64,000 nucleotides of DNA, taken from positions 1 to 64,000 of the forward strand of contig QRFJ01000758.1 in the NCBI GenBank assembly GCA_006176705.1. The letters run 5' to 3'. The position numbers and the translations under genes were made by a program. The notes beneath the pieces are model-generated. The model was not told where the DNA came from and did no database searches. It saw only the letters and a list, made by a program, of their open reading frames with translations. Below, piece by piece: positions 11,636 through 22,067 of this stretch (position 1 is its first letter; each line of letters starts with the position of its first letter). This stretch comes from Cocos nucifera. Taxonomy: Eukaryota; Streptophyta; Magnoliopsida; Arecales; Arecaceae.

Positions 11636-14268
11636 TGTTAGATATGTGCCCTAGAAGCCAAATTAGTTGATACTTGTTAAATACTTTCTAGGATCATTTT
11701 CAGAATTTTAACTTAAAATTAACTAAAGAATTATTTATTCTATAACATTGTGTATAAAGTATCTATGATACGTCCATTGAGTTAATAGGCATGATAACAT
11801 ATATTCTCAAGAGTTGAGAATTTAAGGCATGTGTTATCATAATTAACTCATAAATTGCTTCCAATCGTAAGATCATCATGAGGATAGTGATTGATCCAGA
11901 AGATCGATGTACGATCACTTTTTTAGGATAGATGAGTCTTGAGTCTATGGTGTAGAGACACCAAAGTGAGAGTACAAGTACTCGTTAGAGAATGAGGGCA
12001 CTGAGCATGCCACCTCGAGCAGTCATAAGGGAGCCTACCTTCTCGTCGATGACTAGCTCAATGCTGTAGCATGTTTCTAGTTCTTTAATCTAATGTGCAT
12101 CGACAGTTCACCTTGAGGATGTTATAGTTTGACTACACCATAACTCGGTCTTCTAGCCATTCAAAATTCTGAGGTGTATGTTGGCTATAGCATATTCATT
12201 GTAGGAATTAGATTACACTAAGATAAGATCTATCAACCTCGATAGAAGAAAAGTAGTCCTATGATGATCATAAGATCAAGTCCTAAAATCCATGGCCATG
12301 GTAGTATGAAATAATAAAAAAGAGTTTTTACAAAGATTTCACATCGGATTTGAATTAAATGATTCATTCATATGATGGGTGTTGGGTTTGACGAGTTTAG
12401 CTTAATCCTAATCCCGTTGGGGCTCATGATAGAAGAACCCAATTACATAGGTAGCTACATCGAGAGGTTCGCTATTCAATTTTAATGGATTGCCACCACA
12501 TACTGCTAGGTGTCACTGGTGGATTTTGGGATCAATTAGAATTGTCTTGATGATCGACGATTCTAATTGGATGAATCGAAAGAGTTCTGATCCATCGAAA
12601 GATATTTTAATGATGTTGATGATAGAGATCATGATATATCTCATTATCATATAGAACTTAACCTAACTGGGTCACACCTATAAGGATTTGGGTCTGGATG
12701 TCATCAATTGAGATAATCCAGTTTGATTGATTTGGAGTAGATCCAATTAGGTTCAAGAAAATTGTGCTAGCACATGATTGAGCCTAACATTCTTCTTCGT
12801 AGTCTTTCTGGATCGTCTTGGTTGAGCCAAATTGAATTTGGCTCATCCAGGAGCCTTGTATGGATTTGTCCAAGTTTGATTGAAACTTGTCCAAATTAGA
12901 AAAGTCTTGTCCTAACCTGATCTAGGCTTGTCCTAATCCATCGGATGGAAACAGGACAAGACCTGATAATTTATGGAACTTTTTGAACAAGGCTTAGTAG
13001 AAAACTCTATAGGAATTTATCTTGATCTGACTGGACCTTGTCCTGGCTTGATCAAGACTTATCCTAAATTTCATATGATGGGAACAAGATAAGGGTTGTC
13101 TTTGCCAGATTAGGACTTGTCCTAAAATCAAGAGATTAAATTTGGACAAGCCTCTCCTGAAAATTCTAGATGGATTTTTCTTGATCTAACTAGATTGAGT
13201 CCTGGTCTGATCAAGACTTATTTTAACGTGATTAGGACTTGACATAAATCTATTGGATGGGACTTGAAAAGATTTTGTCTTAATCTATAAGATGGTAATA
13301 GGATAAAGGTCAAATGTTGACCCATTATGCAGGAAAGAAGAGATATGGCGTGCACCCCCTAGAATTTATCTGAGGACGCACGTCCATATGGGATTTATGT
13401 GAAGAATATGGGGTGCACTCCCCCACTGGCCATGCATCCCATATGGATATGTATGGAGGTGTCCCATTCAAATCAAGTTTGAATAGGTCAAAAGTTTGAA
13501 TAGTTTAAACTCTTGAGAGATAAAAGTTGTGCACCAACTTAATCTTATCCCAAATTGTTCCATGTCATATCCCTTTATTTTTGTGTGACAAAAATCTAAA
13601 AAAAGAGGTGCGCGGCATGGAGATCATGGGAGAGTCCTTCTGCTTGTTGGCTTTGACCTGTTCAAAGTTACATGCAAAGGGACTCTTGGTTTGGTCTATA
13701 AATAGGGCCCTGCGCAAGCTGTTGTGCACAGAAAATTCTCTACGATGAAGCCCTACCAAAATCACCATCTCCATGCCTCCCATATCTGATCCTCTCCCTT
13801 TTCTCCATACCCAAGAGTTGGGCAAAACCTATGAGTAAAGATCAAGTCCCGTTGGCGTTAAGATCAGCGAGAGACGACGGTGTTCGTGAGTCGAACGTGT
13901 AGCCTTTGGAGATCATTTTGAAGGCTCAATGGAAGACATCAAATCTGATCTTTAGAGATTAGATCCAAAAGGAGGAGAATTTTAGATCTTATCTAAGTGG
14001 ATATTGGTAGAGGGCGAGCATGTGCGTGGCTCAATCAGAACCTCGGATTAATCATCAGATCGTCACAATGGATAAACAGTTTACACGATCAGGTGATAAC
14101 TATTATCATTATTTTTATTTTTATTTTACTTCTAAATTTTAGATCAATCTAATTAGATCTAAGAACTTTAAATTTATTCAAATCTTAAAAAAAATTTAAA
14201 ATTATTTTGCTGCAAATATGATCTAATCAGATGCATCCTGCAATAGGAAAAATCTAGTTTTTCCTTCA
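11636..14268 (+). repeat. 3' LTR of element A (2633 bp)
   Basis: It begins TGTTAGATATGTGCCC and ends TTCCTTCA, next to the CTATG target duplication. It is colinear with the 5' LTR but differs at many scattered positions and small indels, which indicates an old insertion. It keeps the TATA box that the 5' LTR has lost. Confidence 0.9.
13697..13704 (+). promoter_or_regulatory. TATA box in the 3' LTR of A
   Basis: TATAAATA inside GGTCTATAAATAGGGCCC, at the same LTR position as the TATA boxes of H (53904) and I (51068). It probably marks the U3/R core promoter. Confidence 0.65.
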
Positions 14269-14273
14269 CTATG
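14269..14273. repeat. Target-site duplication of A, right copy
   Basis: CTATG, the partner of CTACG at 4347-4351. This copy matches the undisturbed LTR sequence. Confidence 0.8.
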
Positions 14274-14502
14274 GTCGGGAGCAATTTATGAGTTAATTAT
14301 AAAAATTCACGTCTTAAATTTTTAACTCTTTAAAATATGAATTATTGTTACCATTAACTCAAAGGATGTATCACAGATACTTTAAATACATACTATGATA
14401 GATAATAATTATTTTATTAATTTATAGTCAAAACTATAAAATTGCCCTTAGAAGTGTATTACAAGTGTCAGGCAATATGGCTTCTAGGGCACACATCTAA
14501 TA
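14274..14502 (-). repeat. 5' LTR of element B, outer part
   Basis: This is the reverse complement of the first ~229 bp of the family LTR, ending ...GGGCACACATCTAATA (TGTTAGAT reversed, with one change). It continues the minus LTR that stops at 4351. The next base, 14503, is already inside the integrase of element C. Confidence 0.85.
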
Positions 14503-16915
14503 GCAACTTTGTCTACTTCATTATCTTTATCAATGATTTATCTCGGTATAGGTATATTACCTGATACAACATATGTCTAAAGCTTTTGAAAAGTTCAAGG
14601 ATTTTAGATATGAATTAGAAAAGTAAACTAGAAAGCTCATTAAGATTCTTTGATCAGATCAAGAAGGTGAATATCTTAGTCAAAAATTTCTAGACTATCT
14701 TAAGGACAATGGCATAATCTCATAATAGACTCCATCTGAAATGCCTCAACTTAATGAAATTTCAGAATGGAGAAATCGGATCCTATTAGATATGGTCCGA
14801 TTCATAATGAGCTTCATGGACCTTCCTGTATTTCTTTAGGAACATAGTTTAATATTAGCTATATACTTATTGAATAGGATTTTATCTAAAATCGTTCCTA
14901 CCATATCGTATGAGATATGGCAAGGTAAGAAGTCAAGTCTGAGTCATCTTAAAATTTAGGATTATCCAGCTCATGTCAAGAGACAGCAGGTGGACAAGTT
15001 AGAGTCTAGGTCTCTTAAAGTTCAATTTATCGGATATCCTAAAGAGCCATTAGGATATTACTTCTATCTAAAACAATACCACAATGTGATTGTGAGTCGA
15101 TATGCTATTTTTCTTAAGAAATAATTTATTCAAGATTGTTGCATCAGAAGATAGATTAGGCTCAAGAAAAAGATCTGCAAAGAGCAATGAGCCAAGGAAC
15201 CTGAGGAACTCAGTTAGTTTGAGTTGATCGACAAACTACCTCCACCTCGTAGCTCAAGTAGGATTTTCCATCCTCCTGAGAGGTACTTAGGTAATATTCA
15301 AGAGGATGTAGAGAAAATATTTCTCATGAAAAATGAGGTTCATGATGATTATCCCAAAATCTATGATAAGGCAATATCAAATATCGACTCCAAGAAATGA
15401 CGAGAGGCAATGAAGTCAGAATTTGACTCGATATGCTTGAACAAAGTTCGGACCTTGGTAGATCTGCCTAAAGGTATAGTACCTATTGGATGTAAATAGA
15501 TCTTCAAGATAAAGATAGGTGCAGATGGAAATATAGAGACATTCAAGGCTAGGTTAGTGGTGAAAGGGTATAGTCAGCACAAAGGCATTGACTATCAAGA
15601 TACCTTCTCGCCAGTAGCCACGATAAAATTCATCCGCATATTGCTTGCTATTGTAGCCTATTTTGATTATGAAATATGATAGATGAATATGGAAATAATA
15701 TTTCTAAATGGATATCTTGAGAAAGATATTTATATGGAATAGCCGCTTGGCTTCTCATTCGATGATGGTGATCATAAGGCTGCAAGCTGCAAAGATCTAT
15801 TTATGGACTCAAGAAAGTATCTCAGAGCTAGAATATTCATTTTAATGATGTAATCAAATCATTTGATTTCATCAAGAATGAGGAGAAATCTTATGTGTTC
15901 AAGAAGGTTAGTGGGATCTCTATTGTCTTCCTCATACTATACATGGATGATGTCCTCCTAATTGGGAATGACATTTTCATATTGACCTTGGTCAAAGTGT
16001 GGTTGTCTAAAGAGTTTTTCATGAAAGACCTAGGAGAAGCATCCTTTATTTTGAAAATTAAGATCTATAAGGATAGACCGAAGAGGATCCTAGGTCTCTC
16101 ATAGAAGATGTACATAGAGGAGCTGCTAAAGAGGTTCAGCATGGAAAACTTCAAGAGGGGACTAGTGCCCGTCAGACATGTCATTCATCTCTCTAAAATG
16201 ATATGCCCCAACACACCTGAGGAGGTTGAATGCATGAGCAAGATCCCTTATGCTTTGGCAATAGGGAGCCTCATGTACGCCATGCATGTGCATGATCTGA
16301 TATTGTCCATGCTGTGAGTATTACAAACAGGTATTAATTGAATTCAGATGAAGAGCACTGGACTTTTATGAAATGTATCCTTAAGTACTTCAGAAGAACT
16401 AAGGCTATGTTTCTGATCTTTGGTAATGAAAAACTCGAGGTCTAGGGATATATAGACTCAGACTTTATGTCTAATATAGATGATCGAAAGTCGATATCTT
16501 GTAGTCTGTTCCTGTACAATGGTGATGCTATAAGCTGGAAGAGTTTTAAGCAGACTATGATAGCAGACTCTACCATGAAAGCTGAGTACATCGCTCTTCG
16601 AAAGCTGCAAAGGAGGAATTCTAGTTCAAGATGTTCGTTGCAGAGCTTGGAGTGATGCTATCAGATGTTGTCCTTCTGTATTGCAACAACAATGGCACCA
16701 TAGCCTTAGCTAAGGAGCGAAGGTCTCACCAGAAGTCCAAGCACATCAAGCATCAATTCCACCTTATCCATGATTATCTCGAGAAGTGACACATCAAGAT
16801 CAAGAGAGCGAACACTACAAATAATGCGGCTAACTAATTGATGAAGCCTATAGGCCAACAGAAGATCGAAGCCCATCTTAAAAAGATGGGACTTAGATTT
16901 GTAGCCAATTGACTT
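14503..16915 (+). pseudogene. Copia pol pseudogene (element C), integrase core to RNase H
   Basis: It starts in mid-integrase, at the FVYFITF-like segment, because element B is inserted there; the gag and protease part is outside the window. Order: rest of integrase, the linker, then reverse transcriptase. A 69-residue open piece at 15895-16104 carries a YMDD box, and 16108-16317 continues it. RNase H pieces include a 16467-16655 stretch with DRKS and the MKAEYIA equivalent of the catalytic Glu. Stops and shifts are frequent, but fewer large deletions are seen than in A. Confidence 0.85.
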
Positions 16916-16932
16916 TAGGTCAAGTGAGAGTT

Positions 16933-19294
16933 TGTTAGATATGTGCCCTAGAAGCCAGATTGACCAACACTTTGCAAATACTTTCTAGGAGCATTTTTAT
17001 AATTTTGACTTAAAATTATTAAAAGAATTATTTTCTATCACATTATGTATTAAAGTATTTATGATATATCCTTTGAGTTAATGGGCATGATAATACATAT
17101 TCTTAAGAGTTGAGAATTTAAGGCATATGTTATCATAATTAACTTGTAAATTACTCCCGATCATAGTCATCATGAGGATGGTGATCGATCTAGAAGATCA
17201 TTGTATGATCGTTTTCTTAGGGTAGATGACTCTTAAGTCTATGGTGTGGATACACTGGAGTGAGAGTATAGGTACTTATTGAAAATAAGGGCACTGAGTA
17301 TGACCACCTAGAGTAGTCATATTAAAGTCTACCTTCTCATCGATGACTAGCTCGATGCTACAGTTGTGTGTCTGGTTCTTTAACCTAAGGTGCATCGATA
17401 ATTCATCTTAACTGTATTATAGTTTGACTACACCATAACTTGGTCTCCTAGCCATTTAGAATCCTGAGGTGTATGTTGGCCATAAAATGCTCATTGTAGG
17501 AATTGGATTACACCAATAGGAGATCTATCAACCATGGTAAAGGAGGAGCAGTCCTATGATGATCATGAGATTAAGTTCATAAGCCCATGGCCATGGCAGT
17601 GTGAATGTAATAAGAAGAGTTTCTATTAGAATTTTACATTGGACTTGAATTGAATGATTTATTCATATGATAGGTATAGGGTCAAATAAGTTCACCTTGA
17701 CTTAGATCCTATGGGGGCTCATGATAGAAGAATCCAAGCACATAGGTAGCTGCACTGAGAGGTTTGATATTGGTTCTGATGAATTGGCACCATATACTGC
17801 TAGGTGTCACTGGTGGATTTTAGGAATAATTAGAATTATCTTGATGATCGATGAATCTAATTAGGTAGATCGAAAGAGTTTTGGTCCATCGAAAGGTATT
17901 TCGATGATGTCGATAATGAAGATCATGATATATCCTATTACCATATAGAATTAAACCTAATTGGATCACACAAATAAGAGTTTGGATCTAGAGGTCATCA
18001 ATTGGGCTAATCTAGTTTGATTAATTTGGATTAGATCTAATTAGGTTCAAGAAAATCATGCTAGCACACTATTGAGCCTAACATTCTTCTTCTATTGACT
18101 TCCTGATTGATCTAAACTTAGTCAAATCTAATTTGGCTCATCCAGAAATCAGTCAAATCTAATTTGGCTCATCCAGAAATCTTGTATGAGTTTGTCTTGA
18201 TCTAACTAGATATTACCTTGGTTAGAACAAGGTTTATCCTGATAAGATTAGGGCTTGTCCTAAAATCATAAGATAAAATTAGGATAATACCATTTTGACC
18301 CAATCTTTACAGGAATTGAGAGAGGAGGCATGTCCCCCTTATAGTTAATCTAAGGGCGCATGCCACTATGTGATTTCACAAAGGAAAATAAGGGCGCAAG
18401 TAATAGCATGCATCCCCTAGAGTTTATCTGAGGGAGCATGCCCCTAGGTGATTTTGCAAAGGAAAATGAGGACACACGCCCCCTTATGGCATGCGCCCTT
18501 AGTGGATGAGGGTGGAGGAGTTTTGATGAGATCAAACTCTAGGGAGATAATGCCTTGCACCAACCCTTTTCTTTATCTCTTCTCCATTCCATTTTGCTTG
18601 GGTTTTTGGGTAACAAAAAATCAAAAGAGTTCTGATTGCCGACATGGAATACGAAGGAGAGTCCTTCTGCTTTAAGCAACCCAATTGCTTAAAGCATTGG
18701 GACTAAAAGGTGGTGCATAGGTCAATGTAAAGACCCCTACGCCTAGGATTTCTGTAATCAAATCTCCCACACCCAAGTGTTGCCCCTTTTTCCACCTCCA
18801 TGCCTCCTCTTCCAGATCTTCTCCCTTTTCTCCATGCTGAAGGAGTTGGATGAAATAGCAAGGAAAGCTCAAAGTCATGCTGGTGCAAAGATCAAGTAAA
18901 GCAGTTCTAGTTCATGAGATGGATGTGCTGCTGCCAGAAATCTATTGAAGGCAAATGAGGAAGATCCAAGTTCTAATTTTCTAAAATCAGATCTAGAAGA
19001 AGAAGATCTCTAGATCTGACTAGAGTAGATACTGATAGAGGCCAGGCATATGCGCGGCTCAACTTAGAACCTCAAAGCTTCAGATCATTATTGTAGGGTA
19101 AATGGTTTACATAATCAGGGGATAATAGTTATAACTAATTTTATCTTAATTTTGAATTTATTTTTATATCAATCTAATCAGATCTAAGAACTCTTAGATC
19201 TAATCAAATCTAGGAGAAAAAATTTTAAAATATTCCACTACAGATCTAATCCGATCAGGTCAAACCTATGGACTTGGAACAAGAAATTCCTTTA
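16933..19294 (+). repeat. 3' LTR of element C
   Basis: It follows the polypurine-like CAAGTGAGAGTT and begins TGTTAGATATGTGCCC. The end is diverged: similarity to other copies fades near ATTCCTTTA (19294). It contains a perfect 31-bp tandem duplication at 18120-18181 and a shortened CTTGTCC block. The TATA position reads GTCAATGTAAAG and looks lost. It is the most diverged LTR of this family in the window. Confidence 0.8.
18120..18181 (+). repeat. Perfect 31-bp tandem duplication in LTR C
   Basis: Two exact head-to-tail copies, 18120-18150 and 18151-18181, beginning AGTCAAATCTAATTTGGC. The other LTR copies have one unit, so this is private to C and recent compared with the age of the LTR. 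Confidence 0.9.
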
Positions 19295-19802
19295 GGTGCA
19301 TGCTATAAATGGTAGTATAAAAATTATAGTAAGTTTCCCATTGATAGTGGATACACTCACTGAAACTTTAATTCTCATTATGTGGTTTTATATTTTTCTT
19401 CTCTCAGTAGATTGGAGCATCTTAGTTTGGCATTAGCATAAGGGAGTTTGGTATCAGCATTTTGGGATTTTATGTTGTATGTGTTAGTCTGTGAGGGCCT
19501 TACTTTTGGAGGAATTTTGGAATATATATATATGTATTATCAATTGAATATAAATGAATGTATTCTATTGTTAATATCGGATGTATTAAGCATAGTTTGA
19601 TAAATGGAAACTTGAGATGATGTTGTTAAATGTAGAGTAATTCGAAATGCTTGTACAACAATTTTAAGGGATTGATCAGATTACTTGATAGCAGGTGATT
19701 AAATGATATTGCAGTTTAGCTATAGTTCAAAAATCTCCTTAACCTTTAGATAAGGGTGGGGTGTGGCATTGTTAGCTGGTTAGATTGGGGTAGGGTGTTA
19801 CC
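19295..19802 (+). repeat. Fragment K: LTR end of an unassigned family
   Basis: No coding sequence. The last ~75 bp (19726-19802, ending GGGGTAGGGTGTTAC) are the inverted counterpart of 20248-20325. That end (TGTAACACCC...) looks like a plant LTR terminus. No primer site follows it, so it is a fragment. The left part (19295-19700) has no recognisable relative in the window. Confidence 0.5.
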
Positions 19803-20247
19803 CTCTTACTGGTAATTGATCTCCATCAAACCCTGACCTCGTCTGAACCATCTTTCAACAAAATACAACTAATATGATCAACTTCATTTCCTCTTTACAA
19901 TAATCTTTCTGATAAATAAATCTCAAAAGGAAGCACCCCAAATTGAAGCATAAACTCAAAATAAATACTGTTAAAAAGAATGTTCAAGAGACCTTGATTG
20001 AATCAACCTTAGCTCATCTTTATGAATCATAAACCTTTACTCTTAGATAGGTCCATCCCTACTACTCATAATCCCTTATTGATCTCCATTAACCCCAAAC
20101 CATCATTTATGCCACTAATTATAAACCTTTATTCACTTCTACTGATTATAAAAGTTTGCTCATATCCATAATTAAACTTTGCTCATATCATCAATTAAAC
20201 TTTTGCTCATCTTAATAAACCATTAACCTTTGCTTTGATACCAAACA
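19803..20247 (-). mobile_element. Element L: leader and primer site (minus strand)
   Basis: On the minus strand the LTR end ...GGGTGTTACA is followed by TG TT and TGGTATCAAAGC (20232-20243), a primer-site-like sequence. About 430 bp of non-coding sequence follow, with several GCTCAT/AACTTT repeats (20100-20230). The unit stops abruptly at fragment K. No gag was found, so only the 5' end of an element is here. Confidence 0.5.
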
Positions 20248-20499
20248 TGTAACACCCTACCCCTAACCAACTATGGGTGACAGTGCCACACCCCACCCTT
20301 ATCTAAAGGTTAAGGTGATTTCTAAACTATAACTATGCTAGACTACATATTAGTTAATACCCTGATTTCAATTAAGTTGAACCATCAATTCACTTTCAAC
20401 ATAAGCATTTTAAATAAATCCTCTTGACTTGCTAAAAATCATTATCTTAACTCATAACTCAACAAATCACATTAACAAACTTAGTATTTCAATAATAAA
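20248..20499 (-). repeat. Element L: 5' LTR, cut by the CACTA element
   Basis: It begins TGTAACACCCTACCCC on the plus strand (the LTR end in its own direction) and runs to 20499, where the CACTA terminus starts. The first ~78 bp are an inverted match to fragment K; similarity then drops. Confidence 0.55.
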
Positions 20500-20514
20500 C
20501 ACTACTACAGAATA

Positions 20515-20935
20515 GGACTATGGCAGCGATTATGGCAGTAGCAGTTCACAACCGCTGCTTTAGTCGTTCACAACCACTATCGTAGCCCTAAAAACTACTG
20601 CCATAGGATACGGTAGTGGTTATATAACTGCTGCCATGGCGGCCATAGAACCACTGCCACTGCGACCGTCGTCGTAGGTCTATGGTAGTAGTTTTTGCAG
20701 TGACTCTTTGAATCACTATCATTTTCGACCTATGGCAGCGATTATAAAATCACTGCTATATCGTGTATGGCAGCGATTTAGTAATCACTGCCAAAGAAAC
20801 TATGGCAATGATTAAGTAACTACTACCACTGGTCGACTATGGCAGTGGTTATAGAACCATTGCCATAGTATCTATGGCAATAGTTATGAAATCATTGCGG
20901 TAGACCTATTGAATCAATTGGCACATGATCTACAA
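20515..20935. repeat. Subterminal repeats of CACTA element M
   Basis: About a dozen diverged copies of a short motif, in direct and inverted pairs: CTATGGCAGCGATTA / AATCACTGCCATAG. Each pair can form a small stem. In En/Spm-type elements such motifs bind the transposase near the ends. Confidence 0.7.
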
Positions 20936-21296
20936 TAGCAGTTGAGTAATAAAAAAATATAATTTTTTTAAAAAATTATTTTTTTATCTGATAAATATAG
21001 ATAAATATATATAATACAAGAAAATATTATAAATATAATAATATTTCTAAAATGATAAAATTTTATTATTGAATAAAATTTATTATAATATTTTTATAAA
21101 AAATTCATCAAAAATCTGCTAAATTCACATCTAAGTCATCATCATCGGAAGGAGATAGAGCATGAGTTAGAGGAGCTAGAGCTGGAGGGGCTAAAGGTGG
21201 AGCTCAGATGTCGGTGGAGTAGATGCCGATGGTCTTTCGGCAGCAAATATGAAGGTGGATGGAGTATGCTCTGCCATGACTTAGATGTAGAGCTTC

Positions 21297-21800
21297 ACAT
21301 AGATCGAAATGCCTGGTATGTGGTGCAACTCTACTTAGAGGGGGAGGAAATCATTCACATCATGTACTGTAATTTGTTGGATATCTACAATGAGCTCAAC
21401 CTATCCATGTAGATATATTAGAAAGAATAATCTTCTAGATTAATCAAAATGAACTTTTACAAATCTTAACATTGATTTTTGATGCAACATTTTCTGGATA
21501 CTACTTGTTTCTCCTATGGGATACGTGCTTTGGTAAGTAGCATTGCTAATAATGTTGCTTACTAAAGCACATATCTAGTAGAGAAAACAAGCAATATCTA
21601 GAGAATGTTGCATTAGAAATCAATGTTAAGATTTGTAAAAGTTTATTTAGGTCAATCTGGATGATTGTTCTTTCTGATATGTCTACATGGATCGGTTAAG
21701 GTCATCATAGATATCTGACAAATTACAATACATAATGTGGAGGGTTCCCTCTCTCTTTAAGTGGAGTTACACCACATACCAGGCATTTTAGTCTATGTGG
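21297..21800. repeat. Long imperfect hairpin inside element M
   Basis: The left arm 21297-21540 and right arm 21551-21800 are inverted copies separated by about 10 bp. Examples of paired blocks are AATGCCTGGTATGTGGTG with CACCACATACCAGGCATT, and CTTAACATTGAT with ATCAATGTTAAG. Mismatches and small indels are scattered. The transcript would fold into a stem of about 240 bp. I see no coding role. Confidence 0.8.
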
Positions 21801-22067
21801 GATGATGTTTTGATGCCATCATGACCTACAACGTTAATGAACATTAACCCGTATAACATATTGAATAATAATATTAGTAGAGCATCAATAAATAATAGAC
21901 TCTAACATTTATACCAAAATATTGAGTCATCACCTAGTGGCATCTAAAATATGGACATCACCATTGCTCCTAACAAATGTATCTAGGACCTTAATAACTC
22001 CAGATATGTTTTATCCTAGAGGAGCACTTTGTATGCATGGTCCAACATCATCATCAACCTCGGTATC

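Larger units (their letters stand above)
4352..14268 (+). mobile_element. Element A: full-length but decayed copia retrotransposon
   Basis: Order on the plus strand: LTR (4352-6969), primer site (6972), leader, gag, pol, polypurine tract (11625-11635), LTR (11636-14268), flanked by a 5-bp duplication. The coding region has many stops and several in-frame or out-of-frame deletions. These include the whole protease, part of the reverse transcriptase after the YIDD-type box, and much of RNase H. It belongs to the same family as B, C, H and I. Its LTRs are about 300 bp longer than those of H and I because of a short-period repeat block. Confidence 0.9.
1..14502 (-). mobile_element. Element B: copia LTR retrotransposon, 5' part, interrupted by A
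   Basis: On the minus strand the 5' LTR starts at 14502 and runs left to 14274. It is broken by element A (4352-14268), resumes at 4351 and ends at 2316. The primer site, leader and the first part of gag follow and leave the window at base 1. The target-site half CTACG (4347-4351) and CTATG (14269-14273) flank A. Joining the two LTR parts gives a continuous LTR of about 2.26 kb, close to the LTR length of elements H and I. B's own right flank is the integrase of element C. The rest of B lies upstream of the window. Confidence 0.85.
20500..22067 (+). mobile_element. Element M: CACTA (En/Spm-like) transposon, left end
   Basis: The sequence CACTACTACAGAA at 20500 fits the CACTA terminal inverted repeat. 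A block of short subterminal repeats follows (20515-20935), as expected for this superfamily. The interior holds an AT-rich stretch (20940-21120) and a long hairpin (21297-21800). The other terminus was not found: element D interrupts M at 22068, so it should lie beyond the window. No transposase domain can be recognised. The left flank is LTR L; the 3-bp duplication cannot be tested here. Confidence 0.65.

Noticed and set aside
21197..21412. A 71-codon frame as CACTA transposase
   Set aside because: No transposase motif is visible, and the frame runs into the hairpin arm.
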